A stretch of 64,000 nucleotides of DNA, from assembly GCF_009362785.1 (NCBI RefSeq), contig NZ_WHNQ01000011.1, forward strand, positions 62,001-126,000. Direction: 5' to 3'. This DNA comes from Paraburkholderia atlantica. Its GTDB lineage: Bacteria; Pseudomonadota; Gammaproteobacteria; Burkholderiales; Burkholderiaceae. Made by a program: the position numbers and the translations under genes. This document shows positions 8,645 through 16,971 of the stretch, one piece after another (position 1 is the stretch's first letter; every line of letters begins with the position of its first letter). The notes beneath the pieces are model-generated. The model worked only from the letters and a program-made list of their open reading frames with translations, had not been told where the DNA came from and made no database searches.

Positions 8645-10144
8645 ATGACACGCGCCCGCCGCCTGCACGACAGCTTCGACTCCGGCCTCGTCTGGTTCCG
8701 CCGCGATCTGCGCAACGCCGATCATGCCGCGCTGTACTACGCGCTCAAGCATTGTGAGCGCGTCTGGTGCGTGTTCGTGTTCGACACGACGATCCTGCAG
8801 CCGATCGTCGATGCCTGGCAGACCCGTCACCCGGGGGAGCCGGTAAAGGATCGCCGCATCGACTTCATTCTCGCGTCGCTGGCTGAACTCGACGACGCGC
8901 TGCGCGCGAACGGCGGCGGTCTCGTCGTGCTATACGGCGATCCGGCCGAGCTGGTGCCGAAGCTCGCGGCGGAGCTGCGCGTCGATGCGGTGTTCGCGAA
9001 TCACGACTACGAGCCGGTTGCGATCGAACGCGACGCAACAGTCGGCGAGCGTCTCTCGGAAGCGGGCCGGCAGTGGCTAACGTTCAAGGACCAGACGATT
9101 TTCGAGCGCGACGAGTTGCTGAACGGCCAGGACAAGCCATTCGCGGTCTTCACGCCATATAAGAACGCGTGGCTCAAGCAACTGAGCGCGTTCGACCTGA
9201 AGCCTTACCCGGTGGAGACCTACGCGAAGCATCTGGCGGCGCTGCCGCGCAAGCTCGACCGTCGGTTGCCCACGCTCGATCAGCTCGGCTTCGCGCCGAG
9301 CAACCTGACGGACTTGCCACTGCGCACCGGCATGAGCGGTGCGCAACAGTTGCTCGACGATTTCCTGACACGCATCGACAGCTACGCGGAGCGGCGCGAT
9401 TTCCCCGCCGCGAAAGGGCCGAGCTATCTGTCGGTGCATCTGCGCTTCGGCACGGTGTCGATCCGCACGCTCGCACGGCTCGCGTACGAGATGTCGCTGC
9501 AACCGGACGGCAACGGCGCGGCAACCTGGTTGTCGGAACTGATCTGGCGGGATTTCTACTTCATGGTCCTGGCGCACCACCCGCGCATCGCGAAAGGCGC
9601 ACCGTTCAAAGCGGAATACGAGCATTTGCGCTGGGAAAAAGGCCCCTCGGCCGATGCGGCGTTCGCCGCCTGGTGCGACGGCCGCACCGGCTATCCGCTC
9701 GTCGATGCCGCGATGCTGCAGTTGAACGAGACCGGCTATATGCACAACCGTCTGCGCATGGTCACGGCGAGCTTCCTGGCGAAGGATCTCGGCGTCGACT
9801 GGCGGCTCGGCGAGCGCTACTTCGCCGATCTGCTGAACGACTTCGATTTCTCGGCGAACAATGGGGGCTGGCAGTGGGCCGCGTCGACCGGCTGCGACGC
9901 GCAGCCTTACTTCCGCATATTCAATCCGGTCACGCAATCCGAAAAATTCGACCCCGACGGACGCTTTATCAAACGATATCTACCGCAGCTCGCCCAGTTG
10001 CCGGCAAAATGGATTCACGCGCCATGGCTGGCGGGCGCGGAGCGGCTCGCGGAATTCGGCGTGGTGCTAGGCGGGAATTATCCCGAACCGATCGTCGATC
10101 ACGCACAGGCTCGCGAGCGCACACTGGCCCGATACGGAAAGTGA
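8645..10144 (+). CDS. phrB: Deoxyribodipyrimidine photolyase (CPD photolyase, class I)
   Basis: Repairs cyclobutane pyrimidine dimers with blue light using reduced FAD and an antenna cofactor. The 499 residues include the N-terminal alpha/beta antenna domain (SGLVWFRRDLRNADHAAL at about 13-30) and the helical FAD domain. The latter has WLSELIWRDFYFMVL, DAAMLQLNETGYMHNRLRMV and FDFSANNGGWQWAASTGCDA, which hold the FAD pocket, the DNA-binding surface and the Trp electron path. The ATG at 8645 yields the family N-terminus; the frame is open further upstream to 8456 without a plausible start. Confidence 0.94.
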   Translation: MTRARRLHDSFDSGLVWFRRDLRNADHAALYYALKHCERVWCVFVFDTTILQPIVDAWQTRHPGEPVKDRRIDFILASLAELDDALRANGGGLVVLYGDPAELVPKLAAELRVDAVFANHDYEPVAIERDATVGERLSEAGRQWLTFKDQTIFERDELLNGQDKPFAVFTPYKNAWLKQLSAFDLKPYPVETYAKHLAALPRKLDRRLPTLDQLGFAPSNLTDLPLRTGMSGAQQLLDDFLTRIDSYAERRDFPAAKGPSYLSVHLRFGTVSIRTLARLAYEMSLQPDGNGAATWLSELIWRDFYFMVLAHHPRIAKGAPFKAEYEHLRWEKGPSADAAFAAWCDGRTGYPLVDAAMLQLNETGYMHNRLRMVTASFLAKDLGVDWRLGERYFADLLNDFDFSANNGGWQWAASTGCDAQPYFRIFNPVTQSEKFDPDGRFIKRYLPQLAQLPAKWIHAPWLAGAERLAEFGVVLGGNYPEPIVDHAQARERTLARYGK

Positions 10145-10189
10145 GTGCCTGCTGACATCATTGAACAAGAAGGACTGGAGGGGGTGAAG

Positions 10190-10648
10190 ATGCGCCGTCT
10201 ACCGTCGCTGCTCGTGTTTCTGATTCTGACGCTGGCGGCCGGCTGGGCTGCGAGTCTGTCACTGCCGGACGCGTGGTACGCGGGCCTGCAAAAACCCGTG
10301 TTCAATCCGCCGAACTGGGTTTTCCCGCCGGTGTGGATCGTGCTCTACGTGCTGATGGCGTTTTCCGCGTGGCGCGTGTGGAAGCGCGATGGCCCGACCG
10401 CGGCCATCGTACTGTGGGTCGTGCAGCTTATATTCAACGCTGCGTGGATGTGGCTGTTTTTCGGCCTGCATCGGCCGGAGATGGCGCTGATCGACATCCT
10501 GATCTTGCTGCTGCTGATCGTGATGCTGACGTATGTGTTCTGGCGGCGCGATCGCCTCGCGGGCGTTCTGCTCGTGCCGTATGTCATTTGGGTCGCGTAT
10601 GCGGCGCTCTTGAACTACGCGTTGTGGCAGCTGAATCCGGCTGCTTAG
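10190..10648 (+). CDS. tspO: TspO/MBR family membrane protein
   Basis: A 152-residue protein with five predicted membrane helices, of the tryptophan-rich sensory protein / mitochondrial benzodiazepine receptor family that binds tetrapyrroles. The family signature KPVFNPPNWVFPPVWIVLY is intact (about residues 31-49), followed by WRVWKRDG, FNAAWMWLFFGLHRPEMAL and a last helix ending ALLNYALWQLNP. The start at 10190 follows GGAGGGGG; a GTG start at 10145 would add 15 residues. It lies just downstream of the photolyase, a light and stress context common for TspO. Its stop codon overlaps the stop of the convergent DUF3563 gene. Confidence 0.9.
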   Translation: MRRLPSLLVFLILTLAAGWAASLSLPDAWYAGLQKPVFNPPNWVFPPVWIVLYVLMAFSAWRVWKRDGPTAAIVLWVVQLIFNAAWMWLFFGLHRPEMALIDILILLLLIVMLTYVFWRRDRLAGVLLVPYVIWVAYAALLNYALWQLNPAA

Positions 10649-10827
10649 CCGTAGTGCTGGCTCATCCACGACGGCGCCCGCACGTTCGCGTCCTGATCGA
10701 GCTTGCGCATGCGGAATTCGAGGTCGTAGAGATCGGTCGCTTCAGCCAGATAAGCGTCAGCGCGTTCTTTTGCGAGCTGGTCCGGCGACTTGGTCAAAAA
10801 CAGGAACAGGCGGCTGATCAGATACAT
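10645..10827 (-). CDS. DUF3563 family small protein
   Basis: A 60-residue protein, MYLISRLFLFLTKSPDQLAK at the start and a C-terminal half rich in YDLEFRMRKLDQ, matching the DUF3563 family common in Burkholderiaceae. It is predicted soluble with an amphipathic helix; function unknown. A GAGGTG sequence lies just before the ATG. The stop codon overlaps that of tspO by 3 bases. The upstream region contains a TATAAT and two palindrome types (see separate entry), suggesting strong, regulated transcription. Confidence 0.82.
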   Translation of the reverse strand: MYLISRLFLFLTKSPDQLAKERADAYLAEATDLYDLEFRMRKLDQDANVRAPSWMSQHYG

Positions 10828-10849
10828 GGTTCACCTCGGCAATGATAGC

Positions 10850-10894
10850 TAGGCGTTTACGCCTAAGGGATAACCCGTATTATAGGGAAAACCC
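10850..10894 (-). promoter_or_regulatory. Promoter region of the DUF3563 gene with palindromes
   Basis: On the minus strand a TATAAT (complement of 10879-10884) is flanked by two 10-bp near-palindromes, GGGTTTTCCC (10885-10894) and GGGTTATCCC (10867-10876). A 16-bp perfect palindrome with arms TAGGCGT / ACGCCTA (10850-10865) lies closer to the gene. The spacing places one repeat each side of the -10 element, as expected for a repressor or activator site. Confidence 0.5.
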
Positions 10895-10936
10895 TGATTT
10901 CGCGCTACTGTTCATTTTGGAGGTGTTGCTCGAGCG

Positions 10937-12115
10937 TCACCGCCCGGCCGACGATGCCGCCAATCCTTCCGCGATGCGGCCCGCGTCCGTGCGACGTTGA
11001 TGCCGGAAAAACTCCCACAGCATCGCGCTCGCGTCCGGGCCTTTGGACGAATGGAACGGCAGCGCATCGTCGCCTCCGGCCCATGCGTGGCCCAGCCCCT
11101 GCACGCGACACACCCGCACCACGCGCCGCCCGCCGCGCAGATAATCGCGCACCACGACGCCATTTTTGCGGTCTTCGCGCGTCTCGCCGGCTTTATGCGC
11201 GCCGTTTGCATCGATGAGGCGGTTCAGGCGCACGAACTGTGTCGCCAACTGGTCCGCGTTGACCGGCGTGACCACATGGTCGGCGTCGCCGTGGATGATC
11301 AGTGCCGGCATGCCCGGGTACTGCGCGACGTTCGTCGTTTCGTCGACGAGTTCCACCGGCTCGCGACGTGCGCCCCGCCGCATCACGTCCATCGCGGTAA
11401 TGCCGGAGCGCGCCTCGCCGAAAGCGGGGCCGGAATGCAGCGCCACAGCGGCGAAACGTTGCGGATACTTGACGGCCAACAGTGCCGTCAGTCCCGCGCC
11501 CGCGGAAATCCCCGCCACGTACACACGCTCGCGGTCAAAGCCGTGCTGCTCGACCAACGCATCCACCAGCGAGACGACCGCGCGCGCTTCCGCGCCGCCC
11601 GCGTTGTCGCCGGCGTCGTACCAATGCCAGCAGCGGTGTGAGTGCGCGTGCTTCGATTGCTCGGGGTACACGACCGCGAAGCCGTAGCGATCGGCGAGCA
11701 GATTCATGCGCGTGCCTTCGGCGAACTCGTCGATCGACTGCGTGCAGCCATGCAGCATCACGACGAGCGGCATTGCCTCGTGCGCGTGCCCGGACGGAAT
11801 ATAGAGCCCGTACTGCAGGTGATTGACCAGCCGGCCCGGCGCGGCCGGCGCGGAATGGAACGAGCGCGTCCACGCGCCGCTTGCCCACGCGGCCGCGCGG
11901 GGGCGCACGCGCGACTCGCGCGGTGCTTCGCGTTTTGCGGGTGTGCGCAGCGCGGCAGTCGGCTTCAGTGAATGAGCTTTGCTCGACGGTTTGGTGGTGG
12001 CAGCGCGAGCAGGTCGCGCCTGTGTTCGTTTGGCGGTTTTTTGCGCGTGTTCAGTTTGGATCGCGAGCAGGCGCTTGAAACCGCGCAGCCAGATTTTCGA
12101 CAGGCTTTTTGCCAT
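10937..12115 (-). CDS. PHB depolymerase-family esterase (PhaZ-like)
   Basis: A 392-residue alpha/beta hydrolase of the poly(3-hydroxybutyrate) depolymerase esterase family. Seen: oxyanion-hole segment VVMLHGCTQSIDEFAEGTRM, lipase box GISAG (nucleophile Ser in YVAGISAGAGLTALLA), a likely acid Asp in IIHGDADHVVTPVN and the catalytic His in GLGHAWAGGDD. The first about 110 residues (MAKSLSKIWLRGFKRLLAIQ, then Lys/Ala/Thr-rich) are a low-complexity lead without a signal peptide, so the enzyme may be intracellular. The start at 12115 is chosen over an ORF extension to 12241 because it gives a family-like N-terminus and keeps the palindrome at 12175 outside the gene. Substrate could be PHB, its oligomers or another ester. 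Confidence 0.85.
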   Translation of the reverse strand: MAKSLSKIWLRGFKRLLAIQTEHAQKTAKRTQARPARAATTKPSSKAHSLKPTAALRTPAKREAPRESRVRPRAAAWASGAWTRSFHSAPAAPGRLVNHLQYGLYIPSGHAHEAMPLVVMLHGCTQSIDEFAEGTRMNLLADRYGFAVVYPEQSKHAHSHRCWHWYDAGDNAGGAEARAVVSLVDALVEQHGFDRERVYVAGISAGAGLTALLAVKYPQRFAAVALHSGPAFGEARSGITAMDVMRRGARREPVELVDETTNVAQYPGMPALIIHGDADHVVTPVNADQLATQFVRLNRLIDANGAHKAGETREDRKNGVVVRDYLRGGRRVVRVCRVQGLGHAWAGGDDALPFHSSKGPDASAMLWEFFRHQRRTDAGRIAEGLAASSAGR

Positions 12116-12476
12116 CGGCGATAGCCTCGCAAAAGGGACAAAAGCGGACCCCAGATACTGCGGATCAGATGGAGTTGTGCAATGCACAATAACATCATTT
12201 TTCATGCGTTGCTGAACATCGGCGCCGCTCTTCGCGCCCATTTCAGTCGCCTCGAACCCTGCCGGCAGCCAGTCGTCAAACTACGTCGATAGCTGTTCGG
12301 CAGCCCACACTTCAGCGCGCAAAAGCGCCGTGCGCCGCGAGACCGTTCGCGCGACACCCGACTATACTGGCGGTTGATCTCCCGACGTGTCGATCCTGGC
12401 CGCATCGGCGTTTCGCGCCGGCAGCGCGCCGATTTCCACCAACCCGATTTCACGCGGCCTCCGTCGCGCTCTGCCC
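12116..12476. other. Intergenic region between esterase and PAP2 gene
   Basis: Divergent promoter region of 361 bases if the chosen starts are right. It contains the palindrome at 12175-12189. Both flanking reading frames remain open into it (to 12241 on the minus strand, from 12387 on the plus strand), so a longer PAP2 protein is possible. No RNA gene or repeat seen. Confidence 0.5.
12175..12189. promoter_or_regulatory. Palindrome TTGTGCAATGCACAA upstream of the esterase
   Basis: Perfect 7-bp arms around one base, 60 bp before the esterase start. The core TGC-N3-GCA resembles sites reported for the PHB regulators PhaR/PhbF, which fits the PHB-depolymerase neighbour. The assignment is inference. 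Confidence 0.5.
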
Positions 12477-13178
12477 ATGCCCGATTTGCCGATCCACCTG
12501 TGGTATTCGATCACCAGCCTCGGCGGCGCCGGCTTGACGCTGCCGCTCGCGTTCGCGATAGCGCTGTGGTTGGCGGTCGGCTACTCGTGGCGGCTCGCGG
12601 CCTGCTGGCTCGCACTGCTTGGTACGGCGATCGGCGTCGTAACCGTGACCAAGCTCGCCTTCCTCGGCTGGGGCGTGGGCGTTCGGGAGCTCGATTTCAC
12701 CGGCGTCAGCGGTCACTCCATGCTGTCCACTGCCGTCTATCCGGTCGCGCTATTTTTGATGCTATTGCCCGCGCGCCGCGCTATCCGGCTGCTCGGCGTG
12801 CTCGCGGGGCTTGCCGCCGGCCTGGCGGTGGGCTTGTCGCGCGTCGTGCTGAGCGCGCATTCGCCGTCCGAAGCAGTGACTGGGTGCCTCGTCGGCGCCC
12901 TTGCCGCGCTCGCGTTCGTGCGGATCGCGTGGAACGCGGAAGCAGACCGGCTGTCGGCCTTGCCGGTCGCCGTCAGCATGATGGTGCTCGCACTGTTGAT
13001 GCACGGCGTGCACGTGCCCACGCAGCGCTGGGTCACGCATATCGCGTTGAAGGTGTCCGGCCACGACCGGCCGTTCATTCGCGCGACATGGCGGTCCACG
13101 CGCATCATTCGACCGTCGGCCGCGCCGCTGTCGCAAACGCGCAATACGCTCGAACCGATGCGCCGGTCGGACATCTGA
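12477..13178 (+). CDS. PAP2-superfamily membrane phosphatase (divergent)
   Basis: A 233-residue protein with several membrane helices and two of the three PAP2 phosphatase motifs: SGHSM (about residue 79) and SRVVLSAHSPSE, where the nucleophilic/acid His residues are kept and the final Asp is Glu. Motif 1 (KxxxxxxRP) is not recognisable: a Lys occurs in VTKLAFLGWG but no Arg-Pro follows. The likely substrate class is a lipid or undecaprenyl phosphate, but activity is uncertain. The start ATG at 12477 lacks a clear ribosome binding site; a GTG at 12387 would add 30 residues. The C-terminal 40 residues are polar and unmatched. Confidence 0.75.
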   Translation: MPDLPIHLWYSITSLGGAGLTLPLAFAIALWLAVGYSWRLAACWLALLGTAIGVVTVTKLAFLGWGVGVRELDFTGVSGHSMLSTAVYPVALFLMLLPARRAIRLLGVLAGLAAGLAVGLSRVVLSAHSPSEAVTGCLVGALAALAFVRIAWNAEADRLSALPVAVSMMVLALLMHGVHVPTQRWVTHIALKVSGHDRPFIRATWRSTRIIRPSAAPLSQTRNTLEPMRRSDI

Positions 13179-13291
13179 ACGCCGCGCCGGCCCTTCGGCG
13201 CGTTTTCCGAGCTTCCTTTTACAGTTTCGTAACACTTCGCTTGCGCTCGCGCTATGCGTGAAGCGCAACGCCGAATCGATCGTTTCACCCA

Positions 13292-13318
13292 CCGCTATAA
13301 CCGCGCATATATTACGAT
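13292..13318. promoter_or_regulatory. ModE box upstream of modA
   Basis: Half-sites CGCTATAA (13293-13300) and TATATTACGAT (13308-13318), separated by 7 bases, match the ModE operator arrangement CGCTATATA-N-TATATAACG with few changes. It lies 50-75 bp before the modA start. ModE-molybdate would repress here when molybdate is plentiful. Confidence 0.8.
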
Positions 13319-13367
13319 AGAGTCTTTAAGCCACTGCTTCCCGTTCACGTCAAACTCCAGCGCCTAC

Positions 13368-14141
13368 ATGACTCCCTCTTGGCATCTGAAGCAATACGCG
13401 CTGTGCGTCGCAGCCGCCGTCTCCGTCGTGGTCAGCGTGAATGCGCACGCCGATGAACTGGTGGTCTCGGCCGCCGCCAGCCTGACGAATGCGTTCAAGG
13501 CGGTCGGCGACGCGTTCGAGCAGCAGCATCCCGGCACCAAGATTCTGCTGAACTTCGGCGCGTCCGACGTGCTGATGCAACAGATCGTCAAAGGTGCGCC
13601 CGCCGACGTTTTCGCGTCCGCGGATCAGAAGGCAATGGACAAGGCCGCCGCCGAAAAGGTGATCGTGCCGGCGACGCGGCGCGACTTCGCCGCCAACTCG
13701 CTGGTACTGATCGTGCCGGCCGACAGTCACTTCGCGCCAGCCAACCTCAACGCGCTGACAACCGCGAACGTCAAGCGCGTGGCGTTCGGCGATCCGGCCT
13801 CGGTGCCGGTCGGCCGCTACACGCAGGGCGCGCTGCAGGCCGCGGGCGTGTGGGACGCGGTCAACGCGAAGGCGGTGCTTGCGTCGAACGTGCGTCAAAG
13901 CCTCGATTACGTCGCGCGCGGCGAAGTCGACGCCGGTTTCGTGTTCGGCACCGACGCCGCGATCATGCCCGACAAGGTCAAGGTCGCGATGAACCTGCCG
14001 ACGCAAACGCCGATCACCTATCCGCTCGCGCAGGTCGAAGGCAGCCATCACGCGGCCGACGCGCAGGCATTTATCGACTTCGTGCTGTCGCCGGCCGGCC
14101 AGGCCGTGCTCGCGAAGTACGGCTTCAAGCCGGCGCATTGA
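13368..14141 (+). CDS. modA: Molybdate ABC transporter, periplasmic binding protein
   Basis: Binds molybdate (and tungstate) in the periplasm and delivers it to ModB. The 257 residues start with a signal peptide (about 1-28, LKQYALCVAAAVSVVVSVNA, cleavage after AHA) followed by the family opening DELVVSAAASLTNAFKAVG. The ligand loop FGASDVLMQQI and the segment GRYTQGALQAAGVWD are typical. The ATG at 13368 is preferred over a longer frame from 13254 because it directly opens the signal peptide and leaves the ModE box upstream. First gene of modABC. Confidence 0.95.
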   Translation: MTPSWHLKQYALCVAAAVSVVVSVNAHADELVVSAAASLTNAFKAVGDAFEQQHPGTKILLNFGASDVLMQQIVKGAPADVFASADQKAMDKAAAEKVIVPATRRDFAANSLVLIVPADSHFAPANLNALTTANVKRVAFGDPASVPVGRYTQGALQAAGVWDAVNAKAVLASNVRQSLDYVARGEVDAGFVFGTDAAIMPDKVKVAMNLPTQTPITYPLAQVEGSHHAADAQAFIDFVLSPAGQAVLAKYGFKPAH

Positions 14142-14162
14142 TTCACGGGAGAGCACCCGCTC

Positions 14163-14837
14163 ATGGAACAGGCCTGGGTTCCGCTGCTGCTATCGCTGAA
14201 GGTCGCGGGCTGGGCCACCGCGCTCAATCTCGTGCTCGGCGTCGCGGTGGCGCTCGGTCTGTCGCGGTGGCGCTCCGGCGCGCGCGACGTGATCGATTCG
14301 CTGCTGATGCTGCCGCTCGTGCTGCCGCCCACCGTGCTCGGCTACTACCTGCTGGTGCTGCTCGGCCGACGCGGCGTGATCGGCGCGTGGCTCGACCGCT
14401 TCGACATCCAGCTCGTCTTCACGTGGCAGGGTGCGGTGATCGCGTCGACGGTGGTCGCGTTTCCGCTCGTGCTGAAGTCGGCGCGCGCCGCCTTCGAAGG
14501 CGTCGATCCGCAGTTGGAGCACGCCGCGCGCACGCTCGGCGTCAGCGAGGCCGCGGTGTTTTTCCGCGTGACGCTGCCGCTCGCCGCGCGCGGCATCCTG
14601 GCCGGTGGCCTGCTCGCGTTCGCGCGCGCGCTCGGCGAATTCGGCGCGACGCTGATGATCGCGGGCAACCTGCCGGGCCGCACGCAGACACTATCGGTCG
14701 CGGTCTATTCGGCGGTGCAGGCCGGCGACGACAGCACCGCCAACTTCCTCGTGCTCGTGACCTCGGTCGCGTGCGTGACGATCCTGTTGCTCGCGGGACG
14801 CCTCGTGCCGCAGCACACGCTTCTGAGAGCCCGCTGA
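14163..14837 (+). CDS. modB: Molybdate ABC transporter permease
   Basis: Inner-membrane permease forming the molybdate channel, 224 residues with about five to six hydrophobic helices. The cytoplasmic coupling loop reads EHAARTLGVSEAAVFFRVTLPLAARGIL, the EAA motif that docks to ModC, followed by RALGEFGATLMIAGN, a ModB signature. It begins 21 bp after modA and stops one base before the modC start, so the three genes form an operon. Confidence 0.95.
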   Translation: MEQAWVPLLLSLKVAGWATALNLVLGVAVALGLSRWRSGARDVIDSLLMLPLVLPPTVLGYYLLVLLGRRGVIGAWLDRFDIQLVFTWQGAVIASTVVAFPLVLKSARAAFEGVDPQLEHAARTLGVSEAAVFFRVTLPLAARGILAGGLLAFARALGEFGATLMIAGNLPGRTQTLSVAVYSAVQAGDDSTANFLVLVTSVACVTILLLAGRLVPQHTLLRAR

Positions 14838-14838
14838 C

Positions 14839-15549
14839 ATGCCGCTCAACGTCGCCATCCGCAAGACCTTCGAGACCGCCGAGCGGCGCTTCACGCTCGA
14901 CGTCGCATTCAGCGCGAACACGCAGCGGCTCGTGCTGTTCGGACCGTCGGGCGCGGGCAAGAGCCTGACCTTGCAGGCGATCGCCGGCCTGCTGCGTCCC
15001 GATGAAGGGACCATCACACTGCACGGCACCACCTTGTTCGATAGCGCGGTCGGCATCGATCAGAAGCCGCAGGCGCGCAAGATCGCGTATCTGTTTCAGG
15101 ACTACGCGCTGTTTCCGCATCTGAACGTGCGGCAGAACATCGGCTTCGGGTTGCGTCAGGGCTGGCTCAATCCGCATGCGCGCGGCGCGCACGCGGAGGT
15201 CGATTACTGGCTCGACGCGCTCGAATTGAGGGGCGTGGCGGGCAATCATCCGGCGCAACTGTCGGGCGGGCAGAAGCAGCGGGTCGCACTCGCGCGCGCG
15301 CTGGTTTCGCAGCCGCGCCTGCTACTGCTCGACGAACCGTTTTCCGCGCTGGACAGCCAACTGCGCCAGCGCATGCGGCGCGAGCTATCGGACTTGCAAA
15401 CGCGGCTCGATATTCCGATGGTGCTGATCACGCACGATCCCGACGACGTCGCCGCATTCGGCGATCAGGTCGTGCAGGTCAGCGACGGCCGCGTGCGCGA
15501 GGATTATCCTTTTCCGGGGTATGCGCGCAGCGAGGCGTCACCTCGTTGA
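14839..15549 (+). CDS. modC: Molybdate ABC transporter ATPase, short form without MOP domain
   Basis: ATPase that powers molybdate uptake. In 236 residues: Walker A GPSGAGKS (about 35-42), Q-loop FQDYALFPH, signature LSGGQKQRVALARAL, Walker B LLLLDEPFSALD and H-loop ITHDPDD. Canonical ModC (about 350 residues) carries a C-terminal TOBE/MOP domain; this protein ends after the ATPase domain, so it is the short variant. The molybdate-binding MOP repeats in this locus are on ModE. Convergent with modE, 64 bp apart. Confidence 0.94.
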   Translation: MPLNVAIRKTFETAERRFTLDVAFSANTQRLVLFGPSGAGKSLTLQAIAGLLRPDEGTITLHGTTLFDSAVGIDQKPQARKIAYLFQDYALFPHLNVRQNIGFGLRQGWLNPHARGAHAEVDYWLDALELRGVAGNHPAQLSGGQKQRVALARALVSQPRLLLLDEPFSALDSQLRQRMRRELSDLQTRLDIPMVLITHDPDDVAAFGDQVVQVSDGRVREDYPFPGYARSEASPR

Positions 15550-15613
15550 GCGGGTGGCTTGGCGGCCCTCGCTTTGCGGCTCCATGTGCGGCCCAAGTAG
15601 GCCGCGGCGACCC

Positions 15614-16459
15614 TCAATCCTTCACGCCGAGTATCACGCTCGACGCCTTGAACACCGCGACCGCGCTCGCGCCTTCCTGCAAACCGAGCGTGTCGACGCT
15701 GCCATTGGTGACGACCGCGGTGACAACCGCGCCGCCTTCGAGCCCGAGCGACACTTCCGCGTTGACCGCTCCGCGCTTCACGCTCTGCACGGTGCCGCGC
15801 AACTGATTGCGCGCCGACAGTTTCAACGGCGCATCGACATCGCCGTCACCCGCAACGAGCAGCACGACCCACGACGCCTTGATCAGCGCAAACGCCGCCA
15901 CGCCGACCGCGAGCCCGAGCGCTTCGGTGCTCTCGTGCGTAAGCACGGCGACGATCGTGTGGCCGCCGGGCAACGCGAGCGACACTTCGTCGTTGACGGT
16001 GCCGCGCTCGATCGCCGACACCGTGCCGTAGAACTGATTGCGCGCGCTCGTCTTCACGCCGATGCGGCCGATCAGGTCCCAGTCCGTCGCGAAGCCCTCG
16101 CCGATCGCCGCGCCCGCGCGTTCGAGAAAGCGCCGATGCTCGCGCTCGACCGCGCGAAACGTGTCGATCAGCTTCACCGCGCGCGGCGTCAGCGTCGTGC
16201 CGCCGCCGCCCTTGCCGCCGGTCAGACGCACGACGAGCGGCTCGCCGGCGAGGTTGTTCATCGTGTCGATGGCGTCCCACGCGCCTTTGTAGCTGATGCC
16301 GACCGCCTTCGCCGCGCTCGTGATCGAGCCGGTCTCGCCGATCGCCGCGAGCAGCGCGATACGGGCCGCGCCGCCGAGCGTCTGCGTGCCGGCTTGAAAC
16401 CAGACGGAGCCGCCGAGTTCGAGGGCGTCGCGGGGAGGATCGGGGCGGTCGGTGGTCAT
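15614..16459 (-). CDS. modE: Molybdate-dependent transcriptional regulator ModE
   Basis: A 281-residue regulator with an N-terminal winged helix (about 25-115: ARIALLAAIGETGSITSAAK, then GISYKGAWDAIDTMNN and TPRAVKLIDTFRA) and two C-terminal MOP/TOBE repeats. The repeats are related to each other: SARNQFYGTVSAIERGTVND near 138 and SARNQLRGTVQSVKRGAVNA near 215. It binds molybdate and then the operator before modA. The start at 16459 (MTTDRPDPPRD) was preferred over an upstream start at 16501. It converges with modC and should be transcribed from its own promoter. Confidence 0.93.
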   Translation of the reverse strand: MTTDRPDPPRDALELGGSVWFQAGTQTLGGAARIALLAAIGETGSITSAAKAVGISYKGAWDAIDTMNNLAGEPLVVRLTGGKGGGGTTLTPRAVKLIDTFRAVEREHRRFLERAGAAIGEGFATDWDLIGRIGVKTSARNQFYGTVSAIERGTVNDEVSLALPGGHTIVAVLTHESTEALGLAVGVAAFALIKASWVVLLVAGDGDVDAPLKLSARNQLRGTVQSVKRGAVNAEVSLGLEGGAVVTAVVTNGSVDTLGLQEGASAVAVFKASSVILGVKD

Positions 16460-16722
16460 GGCGGACAGCGGTCGAGAGTGTGTGCCAGGGCGGCAAATCA
16501 TTATAGCGACGCGCTCTTGCGCCGCTGACCGCTACGCTTGCGGTTCACCGCGGCACGACTCTGCCGAGGTAGTCGAATGGAGCGTTTCCTGTCGTTGCAC
16601 TCGGGTTCAATCCGGTCAACGAAATAGAGTCGCGCGTGACACCGGGCGGAAGATGCAATGCTTGCACTTGCCGATCGTGAATCGTCGACAATGAGCAAGT
16701 GCCCGAATCAGGAGACCGCGCG

Positions 16723-16971
16723 ATGCCACCTTCCGATCGATACTGGTTTCCGGCGAAACGCTACGGCTGGGGTTGGGGCCTTCCCGTGCGCTGGCAAGGA
16801 TGGGTGACGCTGCTCGCATATCTCGTGTTGATCGGGGTGGTCGCTTTCCGGTTTCAACCCGTGGGTCATCCGCTCCCGTTCGCGTTGCTGGTCGCGCTAT
16901 TGACCGTGGCCCTCGCGGTCGTCTGCTGGCTGAAGGGCGAACCGCCGCGCTGGCGGTGGGGTAAGGACTAA
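16723..16971 (+). CDS. Small two-helix membrane protein, unknown
   Basis: An 82-residue protein with AGGAGA 8 bases before the ATG. It has a Trp/Tyr-rich N-terminus (RYWFPAKRYGWGWGLPVRWQ), two membrane segments (about 30-46 and 53-73) and a basic tail (RWRWGKD). Such short proteins are common in Burkholderiales as conserved hypotheticals. No function can be assigned. The stop codon overlaps the stop of the convergent MFS gene. A perfect 8-bp inverted repeat GCACTTGC / GCAAGTGC (16664-16671 and 16695-16702) lies just upstream. Confidence 0.7.
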   Translation: MPPSDRYWFPAKRYGWGWGLPVRWQGWVTLLAYLVLIGVVAFRFQPVGHPLPFALLVALLTVALAVVCWLKGEPPRWRWGKD

